64,000 nucleotides of DNA from Metarhizium brunneum (GCF_013426205.1 NC_089424.1:310001-374000), one strand, 5' to 3'; counted from the first letter of the stretch, positions 20,237-32,504 are shown. Notes: generated from the sequence alone by a model not told the origin. A program made the numbers and translations.

Positions 20237-21323
20237 ATGCAACTCACAATGCTTGCCAATGTATTTTCGTTATTTGTCCGGCTACTTGTATACAAACTGA
20301 TTTCCTTTACAGCTCGCCATCACCGTCTTGATCAGTGCGGTTTGTGCTGTTCCTTATCCCCCCTCAGTCGCCGACCCCAGTGTCACCTCAGAGCCCCCTG
20401 CCTCAGTTTTCACAGTCAAGAAACCTTATGGCGGCAACTTCATGCCCGGAAACCATCCCCAAATCACTGCAGGTACCGCTTCTGAATCTCCAGTTTCTGC
20501 CCGCATGGAGCGACGCCAGAAGGGCGAGCGTGTCCGCTATGGCAACCTCGCCACCCACAAGAGCCGCAACGTCCATGACGGCAGGGGCAACGGCGTCGAC
20601 TCTTATACAATGTACTGGGGTGACGGAAGTACTAGACAAGGCTGGCCCCCCAGAAGCCGCTGGGTCTCTTTCGAGAACATGTTCCACAATTACAAGAGCC
20701 AGATGTTGCGGTCCTGCGGCAACCAGAACCCCCCTCAGCCCAACAACAGCGGGAAAGAGATTGGTGCCATCTACGACGCCATCCAGAGGGCTGCCGATGC
20801 CTCTGGGGTTGACCACCGCTTCATCCTCGCTGTCATGATGGAGGAATCCCACGGTTGCGTTCGTGCCCCGACTACCAACTGGGGGGTGCGTAACCCAGGT
20901 CTCATGCAGGACCATAATGGCTACGGCACTTGCAACGATAACGGCCGCGTCCAGAGCCCGTGCCCTGCCTCTACTATTTACGAGATGATCAGTGAGGGTG
21001 CTGCCGGTACTGACTCTGGCGATGGCCTCGCCAGCTGCATGAACGAGTCTGGTCGTGGGGACATCTCTGCGTTTTACCGCGCGGCCAGAATTTACAATTC
21101 GGGCTCTATTTCCAACACGGGGCAGCTACAGAACGGTATTGCTACTCACTGCTACGCCAGTGACATTGCCAAGTGAGACTCTTCCCAACCATATTTTTGT
21201 CGAGATTGTCGCTCGCTGACTCGCTGGCCTGCAATGCATAGTCGTCTTACAGGATGGGTGAATGCTCCCTCCAAGTGCAACTGCGACAGGAACCCCGGCA
21301 GCTGCAATATTGTTACCCACTGA
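20237..21323 (+). CDS. Secreted GH23/SLT lysozyme-like protein
   Basis: Three exons: 20237-20260, 20313-21172 and 21242-21323. Intron 1 is 52 nt (CTGAT branch, TTTACAG acceptor); intron 2 is 69 nt. The product has 321 residues. Splicing of exon 1 to exon 2 creates a good signal peptide (MQLTMLANLAITVLISAVCA). A Pro/Ser-rich propeptide-like segment with a dibasic-type ERRQKGER is followed by the lytic transglycosylase fold. The catalytic Glu sits in MMEESHG (about residue 185), followed by NPGLMQ, the signature of soluble lytic transglycosylase and goose-type lysozyme domains. The tail is Cys-rich (CNCDRNPGSC). It probably cleaves the peptidoglycan of competing bacteria outside the cell, a role inferred from the family. 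It sits between inverted LTR-like copies. Confidence 0.82.
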
Positions 21324-21454
21324 TCATTGAACCCATAACATTTGGTGGTGAACTGGTGCTTTCAATAAAGTCGGTCCTATATGTATAGTTGGAATCAAAA
21401 CACTTGTTATCCTCGGCATTCTCCGTCTACGACTCAAACAAGAGGCCTGACTCC

Positions 21455-21732
21455 TGTGACAAGGCTACGATAGTAGGCCTGAAGCAAAAGGCTTGAATTG
21501 AAAGATGATCCTGAAGGATATCCAAGGTCTTTCGTTTTACAAGAGGAAGGAAGAGAAGAGTGACTACTATATAGTCAATATATATACATGAAGGGAACGT
21601 CCGTGCCTAGGGCTCTTGCCCGGTCATGTGTTGAATCTGTGTAGCCAATCGACAGGTCCTTTGTTGGTGAAGCCCCTTTGCTGGGCTTCAAAGTCGTTGG
21701 GTCTTTTCCGTGTACCAACTTGACTGGTAACA
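21455..21732 (+). mobile_element. Solo-LTR-like repeat, copy A
   Basis: 278 bp starting TGTGACAAGG and ending CTGGTAACA, so the termini form the short inverted repeat TGTGAC/GTAACA seen in LTRs. The flanks ACTCC (left) and ATTCT (right) differ by two C-to-T changes and may be a decayed 5-bp target duplication. It lies in the 526-bp gap between the lysozyme-like gene and the 3' end of the HET gene; nothing else is seen in that gap. Confidence 0.65.
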
Positions 21733-21849
21733 ATTCTTGTGCAGGTTGCGAATGGAATGCCGTTGGTTGGTACCATCTGCCCAAGATTGTCTGCCTGGAT
21801 ACCTTTTTGACGCCATAAACAGTTCAATTCGATTGAAAAGAAACGGACT

Positions 21850-24096
21850 TCAGCACAAGATGACATCTTCCTCTTTCAAACCCCAATTTTCCCTGTTAGC
21901 AATACCCTGGCCTTCCATCAAGCCAAAGATGAACGCTTCTCCAACCAGTCTGTAGTGTTGTTCTTTATTCATCCCTCTCAGTATGACAGGAACCCTCAAA
22001 CCAGGAATGATGCAGCAAACATCTCCTTCCTCGGCAGCCTCGGGAGCGAGCCCATAGTAGCCGTTGCTTGTGAGGATAAACCTCCGACCCGTACACCACG
22101 CACTCGTATGAAGTCTGAAATCTCTGCCATCACTGCCTTGCGCTACCTGTTCTATCTCAGCCATGTTCGCGTAGCCGAGAGAGGCGCTCTTCCTGCAAAG
22201 CCTCAGACAAAACGCCGCTTCATCCGCCGTCAAGGCCCAACGGCCCTCGTGTGCTCCCCGCCGCAGCGTCTTGATAAAGGCAAGCAGACGCTCGCCATCA
22301 TCGTATGCGGATTTATGCCTCGTCTTGGCTAGGTATATCCAAAGATTGACCAAAAAATCCTTGTTCTTGTCGGGAATCCGTTCTGCAAGTAGAACTAACA
22401 GATTCTGTAGAGGCAAAGGTACAACTTTCCACAGGATCGTCAGCGAATTCTGGTTCTGCAGAGAAAACCCTTCCCAAAGAGTACACAGAGCCGTAGGCAA
22501 ACCCTTGGGAAGGGCCTTGGATCGGAAGTGAATTCGGTCGAGGATAAGCCCACGAAGCCTCAAGCCTGCCGAGGAGACGAAGCTAAGCTTTGTCGGCTTC
22601 ATCCCTCGTGATGCGTTGTATGGCACATCATGAAGACCAAACTGGTCAGTGGAAGCAACGTAGTCCCATCTGGGAACCCAAGATGGTAGGTCGGATTTGA
22701 GCGTCTCGGAAGTGTGATCCACTGCTGACAGAATACATAGGTCATTCGTATGCTTGAGAAATTCGAGCGCCAGCTCATGGAATGCTTCATCATTCGGCTT
22801 TTGATAATCTGGCACCACAATCGGGCCACTTCCAAGACCAACCTGGGCCATGCGTAGTCCGAGAAACGCATAGACCCTATCTCTGGCATCTGAACACCGA
22901 AGACGCTTTGCCCGGGCTAGAAACGCAACAAAGTTTTCCGAGTCTGGCCGGTCTCTGTTCCAAAGACCGGCTATATGGACATCGCAGATAAATAGTCAGT
23001 GCTTGAAACATAGGAATTGGGCTTTGTGGAGGAGCCAAAAGTGAACTCGGACCAAATCCGGCCACGGGAACGCCGTCGAGCCGTACAGAACACGGGCATC
23101 TCTAGAGAGAGCAGCCTCTTGCACCACCCAGACACGGCTGAACCATGGCGAGACGATCATGTTGCCGAGAAAGCCCCATCTAGGATCCTTGGCCATGGGG
23201 TCGTCCTGGCCTAGGGGTGGTATTTGATCCCAAGAGCCGAACTGTTGAATCATCTGGTTGACGTCGCCTAGCAGAGATTCCACAAGGCTGCCTTGTCCAT
23301 TGTCTGGGCCGAGGCAGATTAGGGTTCTTTTGGCCCCCCCGAAGATGAGGCCCATGAGCGCGACCTGCTCGCTTTTCTCTTTCGGGTCTTCCTGGTTAAT
23401 GCAGATCGAGTCTGCCCACAGCGTTCTTGGTGCATCCGGTAATCGAACCCGTCTGAGCACATCCCACAAATTCACTGTGATGGGGATAGTCTTTCCGGCA
23501 CACCACAGCCGCTTGGTCTTGTTGCTGCTACCCCATACGTAGGAGATGATCTCAACCTCCGATAAGTCCGTGAGCGTACAAGTGTGAAGATGGCACAAGA
23601 GGGCTTCCTTGTCCTTTCCGGGTTGTAGGACTAGGTATCGGGTGTATTTTCCTCTTGGTAGAGGAGCGTACTCGTAAGGTTCGGGCGACTTGGAAAACTG
23701 AATGCTCAGACTAGTGAGGCTGAGCCTATATCTCTGTTTGCGTGGCGCCTGCGAATTCGTGTGCTCGCCAGTCGTCCCAGGCGCAGAGGGCCTTGGGGAA
23801 TCGTTTTGACTGGGATTGTGGACTATGGAAGTCGTGGGTAATGCAGAGCGTGTATACTGGACAGTCGGCTTGGCCTGCTCGCTTGCTTGAGGCTCAATAG
23901 GATGGCCGTCGTTCGGATTCCGAAGATGGGACGGGTCGCTAGTCATCCAAGTTTCCGCTTTACGTTCGAGCTGCGATACCATGGGCGTGTCGGCAGGGTT
24001 TTGTGGTGTTTTTCCGTTATTCTGCGCCCCGATCCCCTCCTCTTCCTTTCTCCCGAACTCCTTAAAGAGGCCTCGGGCAGAGGATTTTGAAGACAT
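21850..24096 (-). CDS. HET (heterokaryon incompatibility) domain protein, with in-frame stop or micro-intron
   Basis: One frame of 749 codons from the ATG at 24096 is broken by a single TGA at 22998-22996. An N-terminal Ser/Pro-rich region of about 145 residues precedes the HET domain. Its motifs in order are: EIISYVWGS, LWADSICINQED, WFSRVWVVQEA and, after the break, DARDRVYAFLGL. A long C-terminal region includes LPSWVPRWD. The break may be removed by a 39-nt intron (23009-22971: GTTTCA donor, CACTGAC branch, ATATAG acceptor), which would give 735 residues in frame. That is unusually short for an intron. Otherwise the gene has a recent nonsense mutation; CGA to TGA would fit. HET proteins trigger cell death when unlike strains fuse. 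Confidence 0.8.
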
Positions 24097-26612
24097 GTTC
24101 CAACAAACAATGTTGACAAGGCCGACGATTGACCGCGATGAGGTCGCTAATCAAGATGATGCGGAGACCACGCGCTGAATTCCAAGACATTTGCGGCTGA
24201 AATAAATAGGTGACATTCTTGGGTTTTCTTTAGGTAATCACACTCGACTTCGCTGAGTGGCAGCATCTTAAGGTAGCTGTACGCTACCCTCAGGTGCCAA
24301 TACATATCAGGCTCGATGTTGCGCAATGTCACCAGGCAGGAGGCTGCATTCTTACTGCGTAGACTGCCTCTATCACTCTTGCCAAAGCGGCCAAAAGAGG
24401 AGTATGGAAGCAAGATTGATGAACATGTCACCGTTTTCTCGGCTATATGAACTCGGTATAAGGCCCTCCATAGCCCCTGTGTCTGTGATATTTACAAGAG
24501 TAGATGTGTCTCTTTAGCCGTGACAATCCGTATCAATCCTAGCTTTCTACCATGTTTGGGTTATTTGTATCCCGATTCACGGCTAAAGTCACTAGTTATT
24601 TCTATCACACAGCTCTTCATCAGAGTCGGCCGTCAATATTATTACGCCACCTTGTGGCCTGATCTTCGCAAGCTGCTTGACAAGTCTTGTTACAAAATAG
24701 CAAGGCTGCCGAGAAAAACCCAGTAATGCAGCTCGCTGCAGATGTCAAGTGACTACATATGTAGTACAAATAATGAGAGTTTATCAGCTACCACTGGAAT
24801 CCCCCTGGCAGCCGAACTGCCGGAAACGAGCCAACACAACCCGGAGAATGTAATGCGCCTGCATGAGCGCATACAGCGGATTATGAGGACAAAAGCTATG
24901 TATATGGAATGTTTACTTTCGCTGACAAGCACCGGGAACTACCTGGCATCGTGGATATAATAGCCTCAATTGGCATAAAATCACATTCACAACAGTGCCG
25001 GTGGCTACTCGTGCTTCATCTCATCGTCCAACTGGACCAGTGGAGGATTTTTCCAATTACAGTCCCAGACAAGAAACGATTGGCCATCTCCCAAATTCCT
25101 GACAAGGTTATTTCCCCGCCTTCTGGGCGATAACATAGTTGATGTTTCTTATTTCTCCTAAAAACAAGTTTGTTAGTAAACAAGCTTCTGACTGCATGGC
25201 TACAAGCTGCGCATGCGTTTATGTAGTATATATTGATAAAATTCTACTATCATTACGATGGTGCTCATGGGCGAGTAGATATCTCGCTATTGCAACAGTC
25301 TCCTTGCGTAGTGCATCAAAAGGGGGCGAAAATGGCAAGCTCCTCTGATCTTACGTCATGCCCAACAGTGTTATTCAAATCTTTCTCAACCTGGCCAATA
25401 CTTCGTAAAGTTTCTTCTTTACTATTCATCTATTTCATCCACCTAAACGTGCACGTGTTGCTATAGGTCAGGCTTGTACGCAGGGCGGCTTAAATTGAAC
25501 CCCAAGAAGCATAATCCTAGCTGCCGCGGCCTCAAGCTAAGTGCCCAGACTCAGGCGATGATGATGTGATCATGGCGCTGCCGCTAAGACATATTACTTC
25601 ATCCCACGTGGCAACGGTGCCCAAGCGGCAATAGAAAAAAAAACCGTTTGTTGGTTTGAGTTTTGCAGGGGTGAAGGGTTGAGAAGGCCTGAGCCCTCGA
25701 GTGCTACGTTGCCCACGAGAGTCACCCAAACACCAGTCACTAAAATGCCAGAGCCGCGGGGATGCCCGGTATTAAATAAGATAAGGACATCTGTTCTGGG
25801 CTGCATTTTCAGGTCGGCAAATATTGGCTTCATGTCAAGCAAGCCACATGACGCTCTGGCATCGAACCCTTGCAAGATAGGAAAACAAACTGTGGAAATG
25901 CAATGGAATCAGTTCCGAGCAAACCTCTGAGCTGGTGAGCATCTATTTCAATATCCTTGAGCTCCCTCTATGGAAATTGGTGCTCTGAGTGGTGACACCA
26001 CTTAAGCATACTTGACGCAAACTCCGACGTTCCCGCATCCGGGAGTTGTTTCGGGTGTTACTTTGACTGCGGTCGTAATCCATTTAATTACGCAGAGGGA
26101 TGATAATATCGCGTCACGAGGGCCTGGCATAACGACTATAGAGTGTGTCTGTTTGGTGGTAAGCTGGGGTTGTAGCATGCTACCATGCGTGAGTCATGTC
26201 ACAACCATCTGCCGTAGAATACCGACCATTGCGACTCCTTGGCATGCAGATTTTCGAGGGGAATGCCGGTCAGGACCCTTGGGCTATGTCCTTCATTATC
26301 GTGTGCGGTTAATATAGTGTGCAATTCGACCCGCCGGAGGTTGTCGTCATGCACGGCCGCCAGAGTTTCCACGAGTCAGGCTGCTGTTTTGGTGACATGA
26401 GAAACAAGAGCACATCATGTACACACTACGCTACTTACATTGATCACGTTTGTGTAGAAGAAGACCGATGCATACATCTATATATATGTCCGCTGCACAC
26501 CCCGTCTCAAACTTTCCAAGGTGCTAATTCGCAATCTAATAGTCATCACCCATTATTACATACATCCCAAGGATTACTCCTTATTCCACACTCGTTAACT
26601 CCATTTATCAAT
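24097..26612. other. Gene-poor stretch upstream of small secreted protein
   Basis: About 2.5 kb, AT-rich in parts (24500-25450). No frame with a recognisable family was found on either strand. It includes the promoters of the leftward HET gene and of the small secreted protein at 26613. Confidence 0.45.
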
Positions 26613-27059
26613 ATGAAAGCTTCAAGTGTTCTTCTTGCTGTATTTTCTGGGCTGGCTATAGCCGCTCCTGCTCTGGACCCCCGTCAAAACGTTGACAAGC
26701 TCAATGCGGCCCTCAAAGCCCTCAACGAGAAAAACGCGGATGTGGAGGAGCGTATAGGCACAAGCGTGGATGACCAAGCCAAAAGACATAAACAATGGAA
26801 GGATCGGTCGACTAAACAAGTGGAATTGATCAAGACGGCGAAAGTCGTGGTGGACCAATTGGCGGAGCTCATTAATATAGCAGCACAGAAAGCTGATGAG
26901 GCACCAGGTAGACTGGATGAGCAAGTAAGTAATCTAGAAAGCTGACTAAGTTGCGAGTAATGAAGCTAATACAGCAAACTATAGGAGAAGAGGCGAGAAG
27001 CAGATAATCAAGACTATTGGAACATTGCAAAAGACTTTAAAGTTGCAATCAAGGGTTAA
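26613..27059 (+). CDS. Small secreted coiled-coil protein
   Basis: Exon 1 is 26613-26924, the intron 26925-26984, and exon 2 26985-27059, giving 128 residues. A signal peptide (MKASSVLLAVFSGLAIAA) is followed by a short propeptide-like PALDPRQ and then a highly charged helical region. Heptad-like spacing runs through KLNAALKALNEKN, KQVELIKTAK and VVDQLAELINIAAQK; there are no Cys. An alternative acceptor ten bases earlier (CAG at 26972-26974) would change the tail to an 11-residue ending. I chose the later one because it continues the charged helix. No family recognised; secretion suggests a wall-associated or effector-like role, which is inference. Confidence 0.68.
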
Positions 27060-27973
27060 ACCTTTCGGGCTGTCTTGCATTGCGAGGTCTTGGTGATTTT
27101 CCGACCTACAAGGAAACGCTATAGTCGTTGTATGGAGTTCTCCTCCAGGAGTTTAAGCTCGGCCGGCTATTGCATGATGGGACAAGAAGTAGCGTAGGAG
27201 AAATATACCGCCACCCTTTTCCCTCTTTCAAGAATTATTGGTGATTTGGTGTTGCGATTAAAGCCATGTGAATGAGTGTACATGCAGGCCGGACATATCC
27301 TTGATGCCTAAAACGACAGAGATGCTCGAGTTCAACTTGCCGACCATGTGGCTAATAGGCAATAAAGAGTAAAAACCCAGTTTTAGCTCCAGTGTTCCTC
27401 GCCACTTGCTTATTCACTCACAAGAGACTGACGTCAATTTGGTTCCTCACTTTCTATTGCACCTCAGAGCGCCTTGTTATACACTCAATTTGTTCACGTT
27501 TTTCTATTGTAGAACAGTATGGCCTTTTAGATAAATATATAAAGAGAGGTGATTGGACCAACCTGGATCTTGGATGGGCATCCACACCTAGACTGTCGAC
27601 AAGAATAGGGATTGACGCTGGTATAGTCTTCATGTAGAGTTCATAATACGGCCAAATTCAACCGTCAGCATGTGAGCGCCCACCGCCACAGCCCACCATT
27701 TACCATCCAACAACCACAATGACAGGCCTCTAAGCGGTGCAGGGTTTTGGCTGGACGCCCGGTAAGGCGTTTCCGGGCGCTCACCAACACAGCCTCTGTT
27801 GAGAGGGCTGAAATGTAACCCCATGTCATCTCCGACCGGCCGACAGTGCAAATGGTTCCGAGTGACCGGACAGATGGATCTATCTGAAGTATTCATTGGC
27901 CTGAGTTGCTACCAGTGCCTGAACTCTGCCAGGCAAGCATAGCTGCGAACTCGACAAATCCTGCAACACCACA
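27060..27973. other. Intergenic region
   Basis: About 0.9 kb between two rightward genes; no motif-bearing frame or RNA gene was seen. Confidence 0.45.
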
Positions 27974-30068
27974 ATGCCGCCGCCGGATCAACGGACCGCC
28001 TCTTGGCAAGTTCATACAAGCAGCCCGGCCGAGACTTCCAGCGGCAGTAGAGGCGGCCCTTGTCACACGTGCCGGCGTCAGCGGCTTCGCTGCGATGCCA
28101 CCAGGCCCAGCTGCAACAAGTGTCTGGCACGAGGCGTGGAATGTCTGGGCTACGGGCCACGGGCAATTCTCTGGGTGCAGCCCAAATCGCCTGCGCAGGT
28201 GGGAAAGTCGACAGATGAGAGCACAAAAGAACCAGAGTCGATGGCGGCGACGGGGAAAAAGAAGGGGAGGCCAAGATTGGTGCTGATGCCCAAGAATACA
28301 AGAGAGTCCCCGGCACAGTCGGAGCCTCAAGCACGCCATGAACCGGAATGGGTGTTTGTGAACCACGCAGACTCCCAGGATGGCAGGAGAGCACTGGCCA
28401 AGAAGCAGGCCGTATCGTCCGAGTTGGTACCTGCAGGATATCACAACAACATGCTGGCCCTTTCCATGCTGGATTATAGTATGCCACGCGCTTTGCCCTC
28501 GCATCATGACCCTTTCACAAGAGCGAGACTGACGTGCCTTTTTTTTTCGCAACTAGTGAACAAGTACATTGTTTCAGACATGGTTCTCTTCGACAACGAG
28601 GTCAACCCTCATAGAGTAGAGCTGGAGTACTGGCGGTATTTCCCAGACGTCATCATAGACATGGTCATCTCGTGCTGTCTCACGCACCAGGTCATACGGT
28701 GCCACGCGACGCAGGACAGTTTTCCACAGACGTCGAGCAACGTCCGTAGCCAGCTCGTCCATGTCACGAAACACCGCATATCGTCGTTTCAAAACCCGTC
28801 CGTTGGCATCATATTCAAGCATCACCTTCGCACGCTGCGGCAGCTCGGTGAGGACCTGAAGGATCAAGAGCTCCGATATAGTGATGTCGTACTCGCGGCC
28901 ATCATTACCCTGGTGAGGGTAGAGGTTCGTGGTGCCCATTCAGAAGCGGCCACGGCTGCATGCTGAACTGACGGTGCGAATAGATCCAGCAATCCGCCTT
29001 TGGGGCTTGGCCGGCCCATCTTGATGCCGCAAGAGCCATCATCGCCCAGCGCGGCGGTTTCCAAACATTTCTGCCGGAGAATAACGCAAACATCGGCGAG
29101 GGCTTGGCAACGTTTGTCTTGTAGGTTCACTCTCCGAGCCATGTCTGCCCTTCAAGGAGCACGAGGTTGACAGCATGGTCAGCGTGGACGTCCTTGGTGC
29201 CATATTCACACCCAGCAACATGCTGAATTCCCGCGACACACTCGCTCAGCTCGAGTACGTGCCGTTTCTGGACACGATTTGCAGGGACGGCGCAAATTCC
29301 GACTTTCCCTGCGCGAACCGACTCCTCGAATGCATCATACGAATCAACCAGATACGCACTCTTGGTCAGGGGGTCGAGGGACAAGGCTCTGATTTGGATA
29401 CGGCATGTTCGCAAATATTCCACCGCATCGCGTCATTTGATGCCGCAGCCTGGGCTCAGTCTCGGTTACTCGAGCTCGGCTCCTCCTCTCCGCCATCTTG
29501 GTCCCCCGAGATTCGAGATGCTCGTCAAAATGGAGCAATTGCGGTGCCGCGCGCCACGATTCAAGCCATGACGGAGGATCTAGCCCGAGCCTTCCAATAC
29601 GCCGTCATGCTATATTGCGTTCGAACGCTTTACATGGACCGTGGCAAATCCGTGCCGGACTCGCTTGCGTCCCTCGTCGCTGCTCCGCTTCAATCAAAAC
29701 AACAGGTTCCTCTTGATGTCGAAAACCTACACCAGTCTGCGCTACACGGACTTTTGCAAGCCTTGCACCGCCTCTGGGCCATGGAGAAGAGCAGTGGTCC
29801 GGCATGGGTGGGCAAGTTTTCGTTTTGGCCGATTTGGGTGGCGGGCATGGAACTTGATCCAAAAGTCGCAACGTCGCATGAGCAGACGTTTATATGCGCG
29901 TCGTTGCAAAGACTGTGCTACTACCTTGGTGCTCTGGGGCCGTTGGATGCCGTCTCTGCCCTGCAGGCTGTTTGGGCAAAGACGGCAGTTGAAGCCGGTG
30001 CTGGGCAGGACGAGACGTGGGATCGTCGACTCATGGTGCCAGGTCTGCGCTACATGTTTTGTTTCTGA
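27974..30068 (+). CDS. Zn2Cys6 transcription factor with fungal-specific (fungal_trans_2) domain
   Basis: Exons 27974-28924, 28984-29120 and 29174-30068; introns of 59 and 53 nt; 660 residues. The binuclear zinc cluster is near the N-terminus: CHTCRRQRLRCD, then CNKCLARGVEC. A basic Lys/Arg stretch (GKKKGRPR) follows and may be an AT-hook-like or nuclear-localisation element. The C-terminal part has the fungal-specific TF domain; splicing restores FGAWPAHLDAARAIIAQRGG and the SVDVLGAIFTPS block typical of it. The first splice joins VRVE to IQQSAFG and preserves the LxxxExxxG pattern; the second uses a GTAGGT donor and a CAG acceptor. It sits alone between a small secreted protein and a DJ-1-like gene; the target genes are unknown. 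Confidence 0.85.
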
Positions 30069-30633
30069 TGGCGCCGTTGTATGTGGGCTCTCTGCTTTTT
30101 ATTTTGTGGGGTAGACGTTGTGTTTGGTGGTTTGTCGACGGATGGAAAAAAGAAGCGGGCACTGACAGCAGCAAAAAGAGAACGTGTGCGGCCATCGGGA
30201 GTCGAACCCGAATCGGCTGAATGGAAATCAGCCATGCTAACCGTTACACCATGGCCGCTGCCGTGGTGGATGCCGAGGAGGTGCGCTATTCCACATCTCG
30301 TTCTTCTCGAAACGTTGCGGATCCAACACCACACCACACGGTAGGTTGCAACATGACACGCAGTCACACGCTTGATCTTGATGACTTATTTTTAGACACT
30401 GGATCCTTTTCAGTGCAGAATTTGATAGATAAATCAACAACAATAATAATAGTAAAATCGCAAAAATAACTCGACATGACATGAATCATGATGATACACT
30501 CCTGTTCCTGGGCCCTGTCAATGCGGTGGGGCTTTTGCAACATTGAAGAGAAACGCCATGTTAGCTGCGTCCCGTCTGCTCTGAATCAATTCCCTCAACC
30601 TCGACTTCAATCAACTCAGGTCCAGCTGCAAAC
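30069..30633. other. Intergenic region containing tRNA-Gly
   Basis: Short gap after the transcription factor. Apart from the tRNA it holds only AT-rich sequence with TAA/CAA runs near 30430-30460. Confidence 0.5.
30187..30258 (-). tRNA. tRNA-Gly (anticodon UCC)
   Basis: 72-nt cloverleaf. The acceptor stem GCGGCCA/TGGCCGC is perfect. The D arm contains TGTAACGGTTAGCA. The anticodon stem GCTGA/TCAGC closes the loop TTTCCAT, giving anticodon TCC. The T arm is TCGGG-TTCGACT-CCCGA and the discriminator base is A. No intron. Confidence 0.93.
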
Positions 30634-31362
30634 ATGTCGCCGGTGGCCGACAGCCCTCCCGTCAAGTATGGCATCCTCCTGTTCCCCGGGTTCCAAGCGC
30701 TGGACGCCTTCGGGCCCATCGACATCCTCAACATGCTGTCGCAAACGGCGCCCGTCCACTTCTCCATCATAGCAGCCACCCTGGAGCCCGTGTCGACCAA
30801 AGTCAAGCCCACGAGCCCTACCGTCGGCCAGTCCGTCGTCCCTACGCACTCGCTGGACAACGCGCCCGAGGACCTCGAGGTGCTCCTCGTCCCCGGCGGC
30901 GGAGGAACGCGACAGCTCGAGTCGACAGAGCCGCTGGTTGCCTTTCTGCGGGCCACGTACCCCAAGCTCAGGTATCTGTTGACCGTGTGTACGGGGAGCT
31001 CGCTGGCGGCGAGGGCGGGCCTGCTGGAGGGGAAGAAGGCGACTACGAATAAGCTTGCGTACAAATGGGTATGGTTTCCTTCTTGTCTCGGACGCAAGTG
31101 TATGTATGTACGCTGATGACGCTGACACGGAATGGCACCCTAGGTTGTGAGCCTCGATGACAAGGTCGACTGGGTTGCCAAGGCCAGATGGGTCACGGAT
31201 GGTAATATCTGGACCTCGTCGGGCATCTCTGCGGGAATCGACATGATGTACGCCTTTGTCAGTGAGATATATGGGCCCGACGTGGCGGGCGATATTGCTC
31301 GAAGATCCGAGTATATCCGCAACACGGACTCGGCTGACGACCCCTTTGCGTCGCTGGTGTAA
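30634..31362 (+). CDS. DJ-1/PfpI (ThiJ) family protein
   Basis: Two exons (30634-31068, 31144-31362) encode 217 residues. The start of the fold, KYGILLFPGFQALDAFGP, resembles the isonitrile-hydratase/ThiJ branch. The nucleophile elbow is LLTVCTGS with Cys119, followed by AARAGLL and the strand KATTNK. The second exon contains DDKVDWVAKARWVTDGNIWTSSGISAGID, the standard C-terminal DJ-1 block. The 75-nt intron splits KW and VV in phase 0. These enzymes include glyoxalase-III-like, isonitrile hydratase and chaperone-like members; the substrate cannot be told from sequence. Confidence 0.88.
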
Positions 31363-32504
31363 GATTTGTACATTTGGACAGGCTGGCACGGCGCGTTGTT
31401 GTGGTGGAAGGAGTACATAGAATAGACGTTCTTCTAGGATAGCAAGAGACTGCCTAATGTTGGGCAAAAAGAAAAAAAGTCAATTTTGGGGGCTGACCAC
31501 CTCAGCCGCAGCTTCATTTCTCCAGCCTCGCAGCCCATCCGGACGGACCGCCGGACGACAACCGAGTAGTATTTAATTACCTGCATGGCTCGCAGTCAGG
31601 TCTTGAAGGACGGACCTGGCAAGAGTCAGTCAGTCACACGCAGCCGACGCAGCCCAGGTAGTACGTACATGTACCCAGATCAGGCAGCTGTCCTGCTGCA
31701 TGCACCTCATGTCTTGCACAAAAACATGGCAAAACAGTACCCCGTGATACAAGCTCCTAGCCGCTGGGGTCACCGACGATGGTTCAGCTGTGTGCAGGGT
31801 TTCTCGGTTTGCCGCTCCTGGACGTCGTATTCCGACGGTTGGTTGGCTGGCTGGTTGGTAAGCGTACGAGCGGACAAGAAGGTTTGTCACTCCGGAGTAT
31901 CTCGGACTATTTCGCGCGACGTGGACCGCCGAGGCAAGGAGGACATACACAACATACGGAGTACACGCAGATACAATGCCATTTATTACGGAGCACCTCA
32001 GCTGAGACGGTCCACGGGGGCCCTTGTTCAGAGGATGAGGCCAAGGATGCCGAGTTCGGCTCCACATTCCAAAACGGGCGCCTCCCAAGTCCTGGGGGAT
32101 GAATGGCACTGGGTTGAGGTTGTGCAACAGCATGAAAGTGGAAGAGACATGATGACCATGTTTCTCCGTGTGACGGCACAAGACGGAACGGCACTGGCGC
32201 TTGCAAAAGGAACGAGGAAAAGAACAACAAAGACATCAAAAGGTGAAACTCAGGTACAAAGCTGCGTGCGTACTTGGCCTCGGTCCAAACCCAGCATTTG
32301 CATGCAAAAGACTAGCAGTGACAACGTGACTGTCGGATGACGTGGTTACAGTGGGGTGGCTGCCTGGGACGGCCCGTTGGGCACTGGGATTTATAGCGGG
32401 CGCAGGCCCCAGCGGCGCCAGGCCCCCCCTAGCAGCGCCCCCCCGGAGGCCTAAAATTACCACCGCCGTCAATCACGTTCAGCCGCCTGAGCCGATCACT
32501 GATC

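Noticed and set aside
31585..32340. 251-codon plus-strand open frame in the siderophore transporter promoter
   Set aside because: No domain or hydrophobic organisation, composition like translated non-coding sequence, and it ends in the promoter; not called a gene.
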